NCBI GenBank assembly: GCA_022701925.1
Contig: JAKONM010000042.1
Span: 1-5,713 of the forward strand
Reading direction: 5' to 3'
DNA from: Microbacteriaceae bacterium
GTDB lineage: Bacteria; Actinomycetota; Actinomycetes; Actinomycetales; Microbacteriaceae
Length of the DNA stretch: 5,713 nt
Positions within the stretch are counted from its first letter, which is position 1; each line of letters starts with the position of its first letter. A program made the translations under genes and the position numbers. Below the pieces are notes generated by a model. The model was not told the DNA's origin and ran no database searches. It saw only the letters and a program-made list of their open reading frames with translations. Of this stretch, positions 1 to 5,713 are shown one piece after another.

Positions 1-339
1 ATCCCCAGCGAGCTGATCGAGGCGGCGCGGGTCGACGGCGCGCGCACCGTCCGCGTGTTCTGGGACGTGCTGCTGCCGCTCAGCAGGCCGATCATGGCGG
101 CGGTGCTGGTGCTCGTCTTCATCAACAGCTGGAACGAGTTCCTGCTCGCGCTGCTCTTCCTGCAGACCCCCGACCAGCAGACGATCACGCTCGTGCCGTC
201 CTTCTTCGTCGGCCAGTACAACAACGACCAGACCAAGGTGCTCGCCGCCGCCGTCCTCACCGGGCTGCCGGTCGTCATCGCCTACGTCTTCCTGCAGCGG
301 TTCTTCGAGCGCGGCCTCGCGGCCGGCGCGCTGAAGTAG
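1..339 (+). CDS. Sugar ABC transporter permease, MalG type (3' part only)
   Basis: This is the C-terminal 112 residues of an inner-membrane permease subunit of a carbohydrate ABC importer; the 5' end lies outside the window, so the frame is open from base 1. The fragment begins inside the EAA loop that contacts the ATPase: EAA at residues 7-9 of the fragment, Gly13, and the LLPL end at about 24-27. Two hydrophobic segments follow, about 30-54 (containing the family-typical SWNEF, 43-47) and about 79-98. The C-terminus (GLAAGALK) matches the usual ending of MalG/UgpE-type permeases of the CUT1 group. A periplasmic binding protein and a partner permease are expected upstream. It is the first visible gene of a + strand operon, with a 48-base gap to the next gene. 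The family is secure; the transported sugar is unknown. Confidence 0.93.
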   Translation: MPSELIEAARVDGARTVRVFWDVLLPLSRPIMAAVLVLVFINSWNEFLLALLFLQTPDQQTITLVPSFFVGQYNNDQTKVLAAAVLTGLPVVIAYVFLQRFFERGLAAGALK

Positions 340-387
340 CCCGCATCCCGTCCACCCGAAGTCCGTCAACCCCGCAAGGAGCCCGCC

Positions 388-768
388 GTGCCGCACGCCC
401 GCATCGACCTTCACGAGTCGCACCGCCCGAACCTGCCCGAGTACAGCCGCGCGATCCTCGCCGGCATGGTGCGCGGGCTCGGCATGCCCGAGTGGGACCT
501 GTTCCAGAGCTTCCGGCTGCACCAGGAGGGGGAGCTCTACTTCAACCGCACCTTCCCCGGCGTCTCCCGCGACGACATCGTGTTCATCGAGCTGCTCGCG
601 CAGGTCGGCTACACCGACGAGCAGAAGCAGGCCGGCATGGCCGCGATCGTGGAGGAGCTGGCGCAGGTCGGCGTCCGCCCGGACGACGTCATGCTCGACT
701 TCCTCGAGGTGCACGGCGCCTCCTGGTACCCGCTGGCGTCGGCGGCGGACGTCGCGGCCGAGGGCTGA
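388..768 (+). CDS. Tautomerase-superfamily protein (4-oxalocrotonate tautomerase/MIF fold)
   Basis: This is a 126-residue soluble protein, the length of the longer single-chain tautomerases rather than of the 60-80 residue 4-oxalocrotonate type. The GTG start at 388 is set by AAGGAG at 376-381, six bases upstream, and by the proline directly after Met. Once Met is removed, that proline becomes the N-terminal catalytic base of this superfamily. The N-terminal strand PHARIDLHE, the following helix (about 17-32), the middle part with DLFQSFRLHQEGELYF (37-52), the second helix after YTDEQKQ (75-81) and the C-terminal DDVMLDFLEVHGASWY (99-114) follow the family pattern. Members move a proton between keto and enol forms or act as hydratases. 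The gene sits between a sugar permease and a propeller protein with a one-base gap downstream, so it probably acts on an enolisable intermediate of the same pathway (inference). The substrate is unknown. Confidence 0.85.
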   Translation: MPHARIDLHESHRPNLPEYSRAILAGMVRGLGMPEWDLFQSFRLHQEGELYFNRTFPGVSRDDIVFIELLAQVGYTDEQKQAGMAAIVEELAQVGVRPDDVMLDFLEVHGASWYPLASAADVAAEG

Positions 769-769
769 G

Positions 770-1660
770 TTGGCCTCCTACCGCGAGCTCCGCCCGGGCC
801 AGACGGCCCGGATCCACGTCCACGACGCCGTCACCGGCGAGGACGTCGTCGTGCACGAGAGCGCCGACGTGCTCTTCGAGGCGCCGAACTGGACGGACGA
901 CGGGCTGCTGCTGAACGGCGAGGGCGTCCTGTGGTCGCTCGCGCCCGAGGCCGGTGCGACCCCGCGCCGCATCGAGCACGAGGCCCTGCCGGAGATCAAC
1001 AACGACCACGTGCCGACGGCGGACGGCCGCACCGTGTACTTCTCCGCCATGGACGGGCACGTGCACCGCGCGCCGGCGGAGGGCGGACGGGCGCAGCGCG
1101 TCACGTCCGACGAGGGCGTCTGGCACTTCCTGCACGGCGTCTCGCCGGACGGGCAGCGGCTGGCCTACGTGCGCATGGCCTCGTTCGACGAGCCCGGCCG
1201 CCTCGCCGTGATCGCCGCGACCGGCGGGCCGTCCGAGCTGGTGGACACGGGGGAGGGCCACGTCGACGGGCCGGAGTGGTCGCCCGACGGCCGCTGGATC
1301 CTCTTCAACACCGAGCGGTGGGCGACCGAGCCCGGGCACGCGCAGCTGGCGCGGGTGCCCGACGGCGGCGGCCGGGTCGAGCGCCTCGTGACGAGCGCCA
1401 CCGTCGACTGGTTCCCGCACGTCGCGCCCGACGGCCGCACGGCCGTCTACCTCGAGTTCCCGTCCGGCACCCTGGGCCACCCCGCCGACCGCGACGTGTC
1501 GCTGGTCGTCGTCGGCACGGACGACTGGTCCGCCCCGCGCGAGCGGATCCGCCTGCAGGGCGGCCAGGGCACCGCCAACGTCAACAGCTGGGCGCCGGAC
1601 TCCCGCCGCTTCGCCTACGTCTCCTACCCGCTCGGCGAGCAGTCGCCCGCCGAGCGTTGA
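770..1660 (+). CDS. TolB-like PD40 beta-propeller protein, cytoplasmic, function unknown
   Basis: This 296-residue protein is built of WD40-like PD40 repeats. Six are visible: about 38-55 (PNWTDDG), 78-92 (NDHVPTADG), 121-134 (HGVSPDGQRLAYV), 167-180 (GPEWSPDGRWILFN), 215-230 (FPHVAPDG) and 273-285 (SWAPDSRRFAYV), consistent with a six-bladed propeller. There is no signal peptide or membrane segment, so unlike true TolB it should be cytoplasmic. The start is TTG at 770, one base after the preceding stop, with GAGG at 760-763. It gives an N-terminus that runs directly into the first blade; no better start was seen. Related PD40 proteins keep the same His and Asn positions (NDH 79-81... HG 122-123, DGPEWSPDG 166-174, GQGT 265-268), which suggests a shared binding or catalytic face. 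Oligogalacturonate lyase is a distant propeller relative, but no reaction can be assigned. It is probably co-translated with the tautomerase. Confidence 0.85.
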   Translation: MASYRELRPGQTARIHVHDAVTGEDVVVHESADVLFEAPNWTDDGLLLNGEGVLWSLAPEAGATPRRIEHEALPEINNDHVPTADGRTVYFSAMDGHVHRAPAEGGRAQRVTSDEGVWHFLHGVSPDGQRLAYVRMASFDEPGRLAVIAATGGPSELVDTGEGHVDGPEWSPDGRWILFNTERWATEPGHAQLARVPDGGGRVERLVTSATVDWFPHVAPDGRTAVYLEFPSGTLGHPADRDVSLVVVGTDDWSAPRERIRLQGGQGTANVNSWAPDSRRFAYVSYPLGEQSPAER

Positions 1661-1683
1661 CCGCATCGATGGAAGGACCACAC

Positions 1684-2742
1684 ATGCTCGAGCGCGACGA
1701 GGCGGACCTCTCCGTCCTCTACATCGGCGGCACCGGCACCATCAGCGCGTCCTGCGTGCGCCTCTCCGTGGAGAGCGGCATGCGGGTCGCGGTGCTGAAC
1801 CGCGGCAACAACGCGAAGGGCCGCGCGCTGCCGGACGGCGTCGAGTCGATCGTCGGCGACGTGACGGACGAGGCGTCCCTCGCCGCGGCGGTCGCGGGCC
1901 GGCGCTTCGACGCGGTGGTCGACTTCCTCTCCTTCGACGAGCGCGACGCGGAGCGGGCGGTGCGCGTGCTCGGGCCGGTGACCCGGCAGTACGTGCAGAT
2001 CTCGTCGGCCTCCGTGTACGGCAAGCCGGTGCTGCAGACGCCGATCACCGAGTCGACGCCGACGCACAACCGCTTCCTGGCCTACGCGCGGGCCAAGCTG
2101 CGGGGCGAGGAGGTGGTGCGCCGGGCGTTCGCCGAGCACGGCTTCCCGGTGACGGTCGTGCGGCCCTCCCACACCTACGACGACGCCAACCCGCCGCTGG
2201 CGGGCGACTGGACGGTCGTCGACCGCATCGCGCGCGGCGCCGAGGTGCCCGTGCACGGCGACGGCACGTCGCTCTGGACGCTGACCCACGCGGAGGACTT
2301 CGCCGTCGGGCTGGTCGGGCTGCTGGGCAACCCCCGGGCGATCGGGGAGGTGTTCCACATCACGGGCGGCGACGTGTGGACGTGGGACCAGATCCACACC
2401 GCGATCGCCGACGCCCTGGGCGTGCCCGCCAAGATCGTGCACGTGCCGAGCGACCTGTACCCCGTGGTCGCGCCGGACTGGTTCTGGTCCGAGCTGCTGG
2501 TGGGCGACCTGGCGCACAGCGCCGTGTTCGACAACGCGAAGATCACGCGCTTCGTGCCCGCCTTCGGCCAGCGGCTCACCTTCCACCGCGCCGTGCGGCG
2601 GATGCTCGCCTGGCGCGAGGCCCACCCGGAGCTGACGGCGCCGGACCCCGCCACCGACGCCGTGCTCGACCGGATCGTGGCCGCGCAGCACGCCGCGCGC
2701 GACGTGTTCGCCGAGCACGCGCCCGTCGAGGTGCCCGCGTGA
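1684..2742 (+). CDS. NAD-dependent epimerase/dehydratase family protein (extended SDR)
   Basis: This is a 352-residue cytoplasmic enzyme of the extended short-chain dehydrogenase class that acts on sugars or nucleotide sugars. The N-terminal Rossmann strand and glycine loop VLYIGGTGTIS lie at 11-21; the third glycine of the usual GxxGxxG is Ser21. An acidic position follows the second half of the fold (GDV, 58-60), the serine motif SSASVYGK is at 107-114, and the catalytic YxxxK is Tyr134-Lys138. The C-terminal half (about 165-310) is the substrate-binding part, with HAEDFA at 202-207 as in epimerases. The ATG at 1684 has GGAAGGA (1671-1677) six bases upstream. An in-frame ATG at 1669 is rejected because that site overlaps it. 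The gene follows the propeller gene by 23 bases and overlaps the next start by 4 bases. The substrate is unknown; epimerase, dehydratase and reductase activities are all possible. Confidence 0.88.
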   Translation: MLERDEADLSVLYIGGTGTISASCVRLSVESGMRVAVLNRGNNAKGRALPDGVESIVGDVTDEASLAAAVAGRRFDAVVDFLSFDERDAERAVRVLGPVTRQYVQISSASVYGKPVLQTPITESTPTHNRFLAYARAKLRGEEVVRRAFAEHGFPVTVVRPSHTYDDANPPLAGDWTVVDRIARGAEVPVHGDGTSLWTLTHAEDFAVGLVGLLGNPRAIGEVFHITGGDVWTWDQIHTAIADALGVPAKIVHVPSDLYPVVAPDWFWSELLVGDLAHSAVFDNAKITRFVPAFGQRLTFHRAVRRMLAWREAHPELTAPDPATDAVLDRIVAAQHAARDVFAEHAPVEVPA

Positions 2743-3701
2743 CGGCGGTGCTCGATCCCCGCGCGCTCGGCGCGACGGGGATCGTCGTGCCGCCGGTCTG
2801 CGTGGGCACCAGCCCGCTCGCCTCCATGGAGGCGCTGTACGGCTACGCCGTCGACGAGGAGCGCGCCGTCGCGACGGTCGAGGCGGCGTTCGCCGGGCCG
2901 CTCGCGTTCATCGACACGTCCAACGGCTACGGCGAGCACGGCGAGGCGGAGCAGCGCATCGGGCTGGCGGTGCGCCGGGCCGGCGGGCTGCCCGACGGCG
3001 TCGTCCTCGCCACCAAGGTCGATCCGGCCCACGGCTCGGACGACTTCTCCGGCGAGCGGGTGCGCCGCTCGTTCGAGGAGAGCCTCGAGCGCCTCGGCGT
3101 CGACCGCGTGCCGCTGCTGCACCTGCACGACCCGGAGCGGATCTCCTTCGAGGACGGCGTGGCGAAGGACGGGCCGCTCGAGGCGCTGGTCGAGCTGCGG
3201 GACCGCGGCCTGGTCGACCGCATCGGCGTGGCGGGCGGGCCCGTCGGCCTGATGCAGCGGTACCTCGACACCGGGGCCTTCGACGTGGTGCTGAGCCACA
3301 ACCGCTGGACGCTGCTGGACCGCTCCGCCGGCGACCTGTTCGCCCGCGCCGCGGCCGCCGGGCTCGGCGTGATCAACGCCGCGCCCTACGGCGGCGGCAT
3401 GCTCGTGAAGGGTCCGGACGTGCAGTCCGTCTACGCCTACGGGCAGGGCTCGGGCAGCGTCGTGGAGGCGGCCCGGGCGATGGCGGTGGCCTGTGCTGAC
3501 GCCGGCGTGCCGCTGGCGGCGGCCGCGCTGCAGTTCTCCACGCGGTCGTCCGACGTGCACTCCACCGTGGTCGGCATGTCGTCGCCGGCCCGGATCGCCG
3601 AGACGGTCGAGCTGGCGACGCTGCCGATCCCGGAGGACCTCTGGGCACGGCTCGACGCGCTGGCGCCCGACCCCGCCGGGTGGCTCGACCCGCCCGCCTG
3701 A
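2739..3701 (+). CDS. Aldo/keto reductase, D-threo-aldose 1-dehydrogenase-like
   Basis: This is a 320-residue TIM-barrel NAD(P)-dependent oxidoreductase. The catalytic tetrad can be read: Asp59 and Tyr64 in DTSNGYG (59-65), Lys93 in ATKVD (91-95), and a histidine in HLHDPE (128-133), probably His130, since relatives carry HDP at this place. Later motifs are VLSHNRWTLLD (184-194), AAPYGGGML (214-222) and a C-terminal cofactor-binding stretch around STVVGMSSPARIAE (275-288). This pattern is that of the branch holding D-threo-aldose (L-fucose) 1-dehydrogenase, L-galactose dehydrogenase and pyridoxal 4-dehydrogenase, which oxidise an aldose or similar hemiacetal to a lactone. The GTG start overlaps the upstream TGA as GTGA, implying translational coupling to the epimerase-like enzyme. 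It is the last gene of the operon and ends just before a hairpin. The family is secure; the substrate is inferred only by resemblance. Confidence 0.9.
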   Translation: MTAVLDPRALGATGIVVPPVCVGTSPLASMEALYGYAVDEERAVATVEAAFAGPLAFIDTSNGYGEHGEAEQRIGLAVRRAGGLPDGVVLATKVDPAHGSDDFSGERVRRSFEESLERLGVDRVPLLHLHDPERISFEDGVAKDGPLEALVELRDRGLVDRIGVAGGPVGLMQRYLDTGAFDVVLSHNRWTLLDRSAGDLFARAAAAGLGVINAAPYGGGMLVKGPDVQSVYAYGQGSGSVVEAARAMAVACADAGVPLAAAALQFSTRSSDVHSTVVGMSSPARIAETVELATLPIPEDLWARLDALAPDPAGWLDPPA

Positions 3702-3739
3702 GGGCCGTGCCCCGGTCCGTTCAGGGCCGGGGCACGCCC
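3702..3739. terminator. Hairpin between convergent genes, likely bidirectional terminator
   Basis: Arms 3707-3718 and 3724-3735 form a 12-pair stem with a single G-T wobble (3716/3726) and a five-base loop at 3719-3723. It extends by C3706-G3736 and, past one bulged base, by GGG 3702-3704 with CCC 3737-3739. It begins right after the aldo/keto reductase stop. The stop codon of the opposite-strand oxidoreductase lies in the loop (TCA, 3721-3723). There is no T-run on either side, which is common for terminators of high-GC actinobacteria. That it terminates transcription is inferred from position and stem strength. Confidence 0.75.
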
Positions 3740-4695
3740 GCCGCCGCGTACACCGCGTCGATGACGCGCATGGTGCGGATCGAGTCCTCGCCCTCGGTGG
3801 GCAGGGGAGCACCGGAGGCGAGACCCTCCACCACCGCGTCGAGCTGGTGGTCGTAGGTCGTGCGGCCCGCGACCGTCCACGCGCGGTCGACCCCGCCGCC
3901 CTCCAGCACCAGGGAGTGCCCGGCCGACGGGAACACCAGGTTCGTCGCGGTGAGCCGCCCGCCGTCGCCCTCGACCACCAGGTCCGCCCGCAGCGTCACG
4001 TCGTCGGCCATGCTCGCGCCGAGCGAGGCGGTCGCGCCCGACGCGAACGCCAGCTCCGCGTCGATCGACAGGTCGACGCCCAGGGGGTTCGGCGCGAACG
4101 TCGCCGACACCACCTCCGGCTCCCCGAGCACCGTGCGGAGCCAGTGCACCGGGTAGCAGCCGAGGTCCATCAGCGCTCCGCCGCCCAGCTCGGGCACGTG
4201 GCGCAGCGAGTCCGGGGCGTAGGGGTTCGCGGCGTCGAACCGCGCGGTCGCCCTGTGCACGCGCCCCAGCCGTCCGCCCTGGACGACGGCGCGGATCTCG
4301 GCCTGCAGCGGGTGGTAGAAGTCGTGGAAGGCCTCGATCACCCGCCTGCCGGTGCGCTCCGCGGCCGCCGCCACCTGCTCCGCCTGCGCGGCGTCCATCG
4401 TGAACGGCTTCTCGCAGAGCACGTCGAGGCCGGCCTCGAGCGCGGCGATCGTCCACTCGGCGTGGTCGGACGGCGGCAGCGCGTTGTAGACCAGGTCCAC
4501 GGCCGGGTCGGCCAGCAGGGCCTCGTAGGAGCCGTGCGCCCGGGCGATGCCGTGCTCGTGCGCGTACGCCTCCGGCGCACCGCGGCGGGACGCCACCGCG
4601 ACCACGGCGGTGCCGTCGTCCCGCCGACGCGCCGGGCGGATGACGGCGGCGGGCGCGATGCCCGCGGCCCCCAGGATCCCGATCGACAGCGGCAT
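3721..4695 (-). CDS. Gfo/Idh/MocA family oxidoreductase
   Basis: This is a 324-residue NAD(P)-dependent sugar or cyclitol dehydrogenase. The N-terminal Rossmann domain has the glycine loop GILGAAGIAP at 6-15. The cofactor domain ends with CEKPFTM (94-100), where Lys96 is the conserved catalytic or binding lysine. The C-terminal alpha/beta domain follows EAFHDFYHP (121-129) and carries the family signature GGGALMDLGCYPVHW (171-185), with Asp177, Tyr181 and His184 as probable active-site residues. The layout resembles the subgroup with NADP-dependent D-xylose dehydrogenase, dihydrodiol dehydrogenase and glucose-fructose oxidoreductase (recalled similarity, not a search). ATG at 4695 is chosen because GAGGAGG lies just upstream (complement of 4700-4706) and the next residues enter the first Rossmann strand; the open frame further upstream is antisense to another gene. 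The gene is divergent from the SDR at 4789 and convergent with the aldo/keto reductase. No signal peptide is seen. Confidence 0.92.
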   Translation of the reverse strand: MPLSIGILGAAGIAPAAVIRPARRRDDGTAVVAVASRRGAPEAYAHEHGIARAHGSYEALLADPAVDLVYNALPPSDHAEWTIAALEAGLDVLCEKPFTMDAAQAEQVAAAAERTGRRVIEAFHDFYHPLQAEIRAVVQGGRLGRVHRATARFDAANPYAPDSLRHVPELGGGALMDLGCYPVHWLRTVLGEPEVVSATFAPNPLGVDLSIDAELAFASGATASLGASMADDVTLRADLVVEGDGGRLTATNLVFPSAGHSLVLEGGGVDRAWTVAGRTTYDHQLDAVVEGLASGAPLPTEGEDSIRTMRVIDAVYAAAGVPRP

Positions 4696-4719
4696 GCGTC
4701 CTCCTCGTCGCGCCGACGG

Positions 4720-4748
4720 GTGACTCCCGCCGAGGAAGAAAGTATCGT
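4720..4748 (+). promoter_or_regulatory. Probable sigma-70-type promoter of the SDR-lactonase operon
   Basis: A -35-like GTGACT (4720-4725) and a -10-like TATCGT (4743-4748) are separated by the optimal 17 bases; each matches the consensus at four of six positions. Transcription would start near 4755, giving a leader of about 34 bases before the ATG at 4789, which has AAGGAG at 4779-4784. This is the most A/T-containing part of the intergenic region. No equally good promoter was found for the divergent - strand gene in the same 93 bases. Confidence 0.5.
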
Positions 4749-4755
4749 GGAGGAG

Positions 4756-4771
4756 TCGAGAAAGTTCTCGA
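4756..4771. promoter_or_regulatory. 16-base palindrome, likely repressor operator
   Basis: Seven-base perfect inverted arms, TCGAGAA and TTCTCGA, flank a two-base centre (AG). The site begins eight bases after the predicted -10 box, thus at or just after the predicted transcription start of the SDR-lactonase operon, where a bound repressor would block initiation or clearance. Size and symmetry suit a dimeric helix-turn-helix regulator (GntR, LacI or similar type), but the regulator is not in the window and its family cannot be read from the site. It lies 60 bases upstream of the divergent oxidoreductase start and could also affect that gene. Confidence 0.55.
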
Positions 4772-4788
4772 ACGGACGAAGGAGTTCG

Positions 4789-5562
4789 ATGACGGGCACC
4801 GCCTCCTGGGCGACCTATCCCAGCCTGCGCGGCCGCACCGCGTTCGTCAGCGGCGGCGCCTCCGGCCTCGGCGCCGAGTTCGTGCAGCAGCTGGCCGCGC
4901 AGGGCATGGCCGTCGGCTTCGTCGACGTGGACGAGCGGCGGGGCGCCGCGCTCGAGCGGTCCCTGCGGGACGCCGGCGCCGCCGTCCGCTTCCTGCCGTG
5001 CGACGTGCGCGACGTGCCGGCCCTGCAGGCCGCGATCGCGCGGACCGCCGCCGAGCTGGGCGTCATCCGGCTGCTCGTCAACAACGCCGCGAACGACCAC
5101 CGGGACCGGGTGGGCGAGATGGACGTGGCGCTGTGGGACGACCGCATCGCCGTGAACGTGCGGCACCACTTCTTCGCCGCGCAGGCGGTCGCGCCCGGCA
5201 TGCGCGACGCCGGGGGCGGCTCCATCGTCAACCTGGGGTCGATCAGCGCGCACATCGACCTGATGGACCTGCCGGGCTACATCACCGCCAAGGCGGGCGT
5301 CGAGGGGCTGACCCGCACGCTCGCCCGCGAGTACGGGCCCTGGGCGGTGCGGGTGAACTGCATCATCCCGGGCTGGATCATGACGGAGAAGCAGCTGACG
5401 GACTGGGTGACGCCGGAGGCCGAGGCCGCGATCGCCCGCAACCAGTGCCTGCCGCAGAAGCTGTTCCCCGACGACGTGGCTCGCATGCTGCTGTGGTTGG
5501 CTGCGGACGACTCCCGCTCCTGCACCGCGCAGCAGTGGATCGTGGACGGAGGCTGGATGTGA
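4789..5562 (+). CDS. Classical SDR, probable sugar 1-dehydrogenase (Caulobacter XylB-like)
   Basis: This is a 257-residue cytoplasmic short-chain dehydrogenase. The cofactor loop SGGASGLG is at 21-28 (Ser in place of the usual first Thr), an acidic residue at the end of strand 2 (Asp46 or Asp48) suggests NAD preference, CDVRD is at 71-75, and NNAAND is at 98-103. The catalytic residues are Ser151, Tyr164 and Lys168, with the PG motif at 194-195. Beyond class motifs, several stretches match Caulobacter D-xylose 1-dehydrogenase as recalled: YPSLRG near the N-terminus, VNVRH with AQAVAPGM (122-138), GSIS (150-153), TPEAEA with NQCL (208-221) and the WIVDGGW end. The expected reaction is aldose to aldonolactone, and the adjoining lactonase gene supports this. 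ATG 4789 has AAGGAG four bases upstream. The exact sugar (xylose, arabinose, galactose, fucose) is not determined. Confidence 0.9.
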   Translation: MTGTASWATYPSLRGRTAFVSGGASGLGAEFVQQLAAQGMAVGFVDVDERRGAALERSLRDAGAAVRFLPCDVRDVPALQAAIARTAAELGVIRLLVNNAANDHRDRVGEMDVALWDDRIAVNVRHHFFAAQAVAPGMRDAGGGSIVNLGSISAHIDLMDLPGYITAKAGVEGLTRTLAREYGPWAVRVNCIIPGWIMTEKQLTDWVTPEAEAAIARNQCLPQKLFPDDVARMLLWLAADDSRSCTAQQWIVDGGWM

Positions 5563-5713
5563 CCCGGGCGACACAGGTGACCGATCCCTGCACCTTCCAC
5601 GGCGAGGGCCCCTACTGGGACGAGCAGGCGGGCAGGCTGCTGCTGGTCGACATGCTGGCCGGCGCCGTGGTCGAGCTCAGCGCGGACCTCCGGCCGCAGC
5701 GGCACGAGTACGG
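5559..5713 (+). CDS. SMP-30/gluconolactonase family protein (5' part only)
   Basis: Only the first 51 residues are in the window; the frame is still open at the right edge. The N-terminal motif FHGEGPYWDEQAGRLLLVDM (13-32) is diagnostic for the six-bladed propeller lactonases of the SMP-30/regucalcin family, and Glu16 of GEGPxW is the expected ligand of the catalytic divalent metal. The family hydrolyses sugar lactones to aldonic acids. The GTG start at 5559 overlaps the upstream TGA as GTGA, with GGAGG at 5548-5552 six bases before it; this predicts translational coupling to the SDR. Together they would form consecutive steps, sugar to lactone to sugar acid. An alternative in-frame GTG at 5577 would remove six residues but has no comparable ribosome site. 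Confidence 0.9.
   Translation, partial: MTRATQVTDPCTFHGEGPYWDEQAGRLLLVDMLAGAVVELSADLRPQRHEY

Noticed and set aside
340..387. Possible promoter or terminator between the permease and the tautomerase
   Set aside because: Only a ribosome site is visible in these 48 bases; no convincing hairpin or promoter hexamers, so the genes are treated as one operon.
931..1683. Long in-frame upstream extension of the epimerase-like gene, including an ATG at 1669
   Set aside because: The extension lies antiphase over the propeller gene and translates to Arg/Ala/Gly-rich low-complexity protein. The ribosome site at 1671-1677 supports ATG 1684 and overlaps ATG 1669.
689..2718. Two long - strand open frames (689-1681 and 1624-2718) opposite the propeller and epimerase-like genes
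   Set aside because: They are mirror frames of GC-biased coding sequence, without recognisable motifs and with low-complexity Val/Arg/Gly-rich translations.
2175..3812. 545-residue - strand open frame opposite the epimerase and aldo/keto reductase genes
   Set aside because: The Arg/Pro/His-rich composition, absence of any domain and complete overlap with two well-supported genes mark it as a shadow frame.
4741..4772. - strand promoter for the Gfo/Idh/MocA gene using GATACT (complement of 4741-4746)
   Set aside because: No acceptable -35 element lies 16-18 bases away; candidates match poorly or are spaced by 20 bases, so no feature is claimed.
3493..4788. Long upstream open frame in the frame of the SDR at 4789
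   Set aside because: It runs antisense through the Gfo/Idh/MocA gene and is Arg-rich, with no family motif. Lack of stops in GC-rich antisense frames explains it.
4696..5574. Open frame continuing upstream of the - strand oxidoreductase
   Set aside because: It is antisense to the SDR gene; the Rossmann domain and ribosome site put the start at 4695.

Overview
The window is very GC-rich, with codon third positions almost all G or C, purine-rich Shine-Dalgarno sites, GTG and TTG starts, and GTGA stop/start overlaps. This fits a free-living high-GC actinobacterium (inference; no rRNA or other marker gene is present to name it). No mobile element, CRISPR array, tRNA or rRNA was seen. Coding density is nearly complete, with no gene-free stretch over 100 bases.

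Left block (1-3701, + strand) is one apparent operon. It holds the 3' end of a MalG-type sugar ABC transporter permease, a tautomerase-superfamily protein, a cytoplasmic TolB-like (PD40) beta-propeller protein, an extended SDR of the NAD-dependent epimerase/dehydratase type, and an aldo/keto reductase resembling D-threo-aldose 1-dehydrogenase. Gaps are 48, 1 and 23 bases, and the last two genes overlap by 4 bases. The operon ends in a strong GC hairpin (3702-3739) shared with the convergent gene on the other strand.

Right block (3721-5713) has a Gfo/Idh/MocA oxidoreductase on the - strand. It is divergent across a 93-base control region from a + strand pair: a classical SDR closely resembling Caulobacter-type D-xylose 1-dehydrogenase, and the start of an SMP-30/gluconolactonase that overlaps it by 4 bases and runs off the window. 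The control region holds a plausible sigma-70-type promoter and a 16-base palindrome at the predicted transcription start, which looks like a repressor operator.

Together the genes look like a catabolic locus for an imported sugar or sugar derivative. A transporter brings it in, several NAD(P)-dependent dehydrogenases of three unrelated folds act on aldoses or ketoses, and a dehydrogenase-lactonase pair gives the first two steps of a non-phosphorylative oxidative route (aldose to lactone to aldonate). The substrate cannot be read from the sequence. The individual families are known; the less ordinary points are the co-occurrence of three dehydrogenase folds, the uncharacterised propeller and tautomerase inside a sugar operon, and the well-formed operator.
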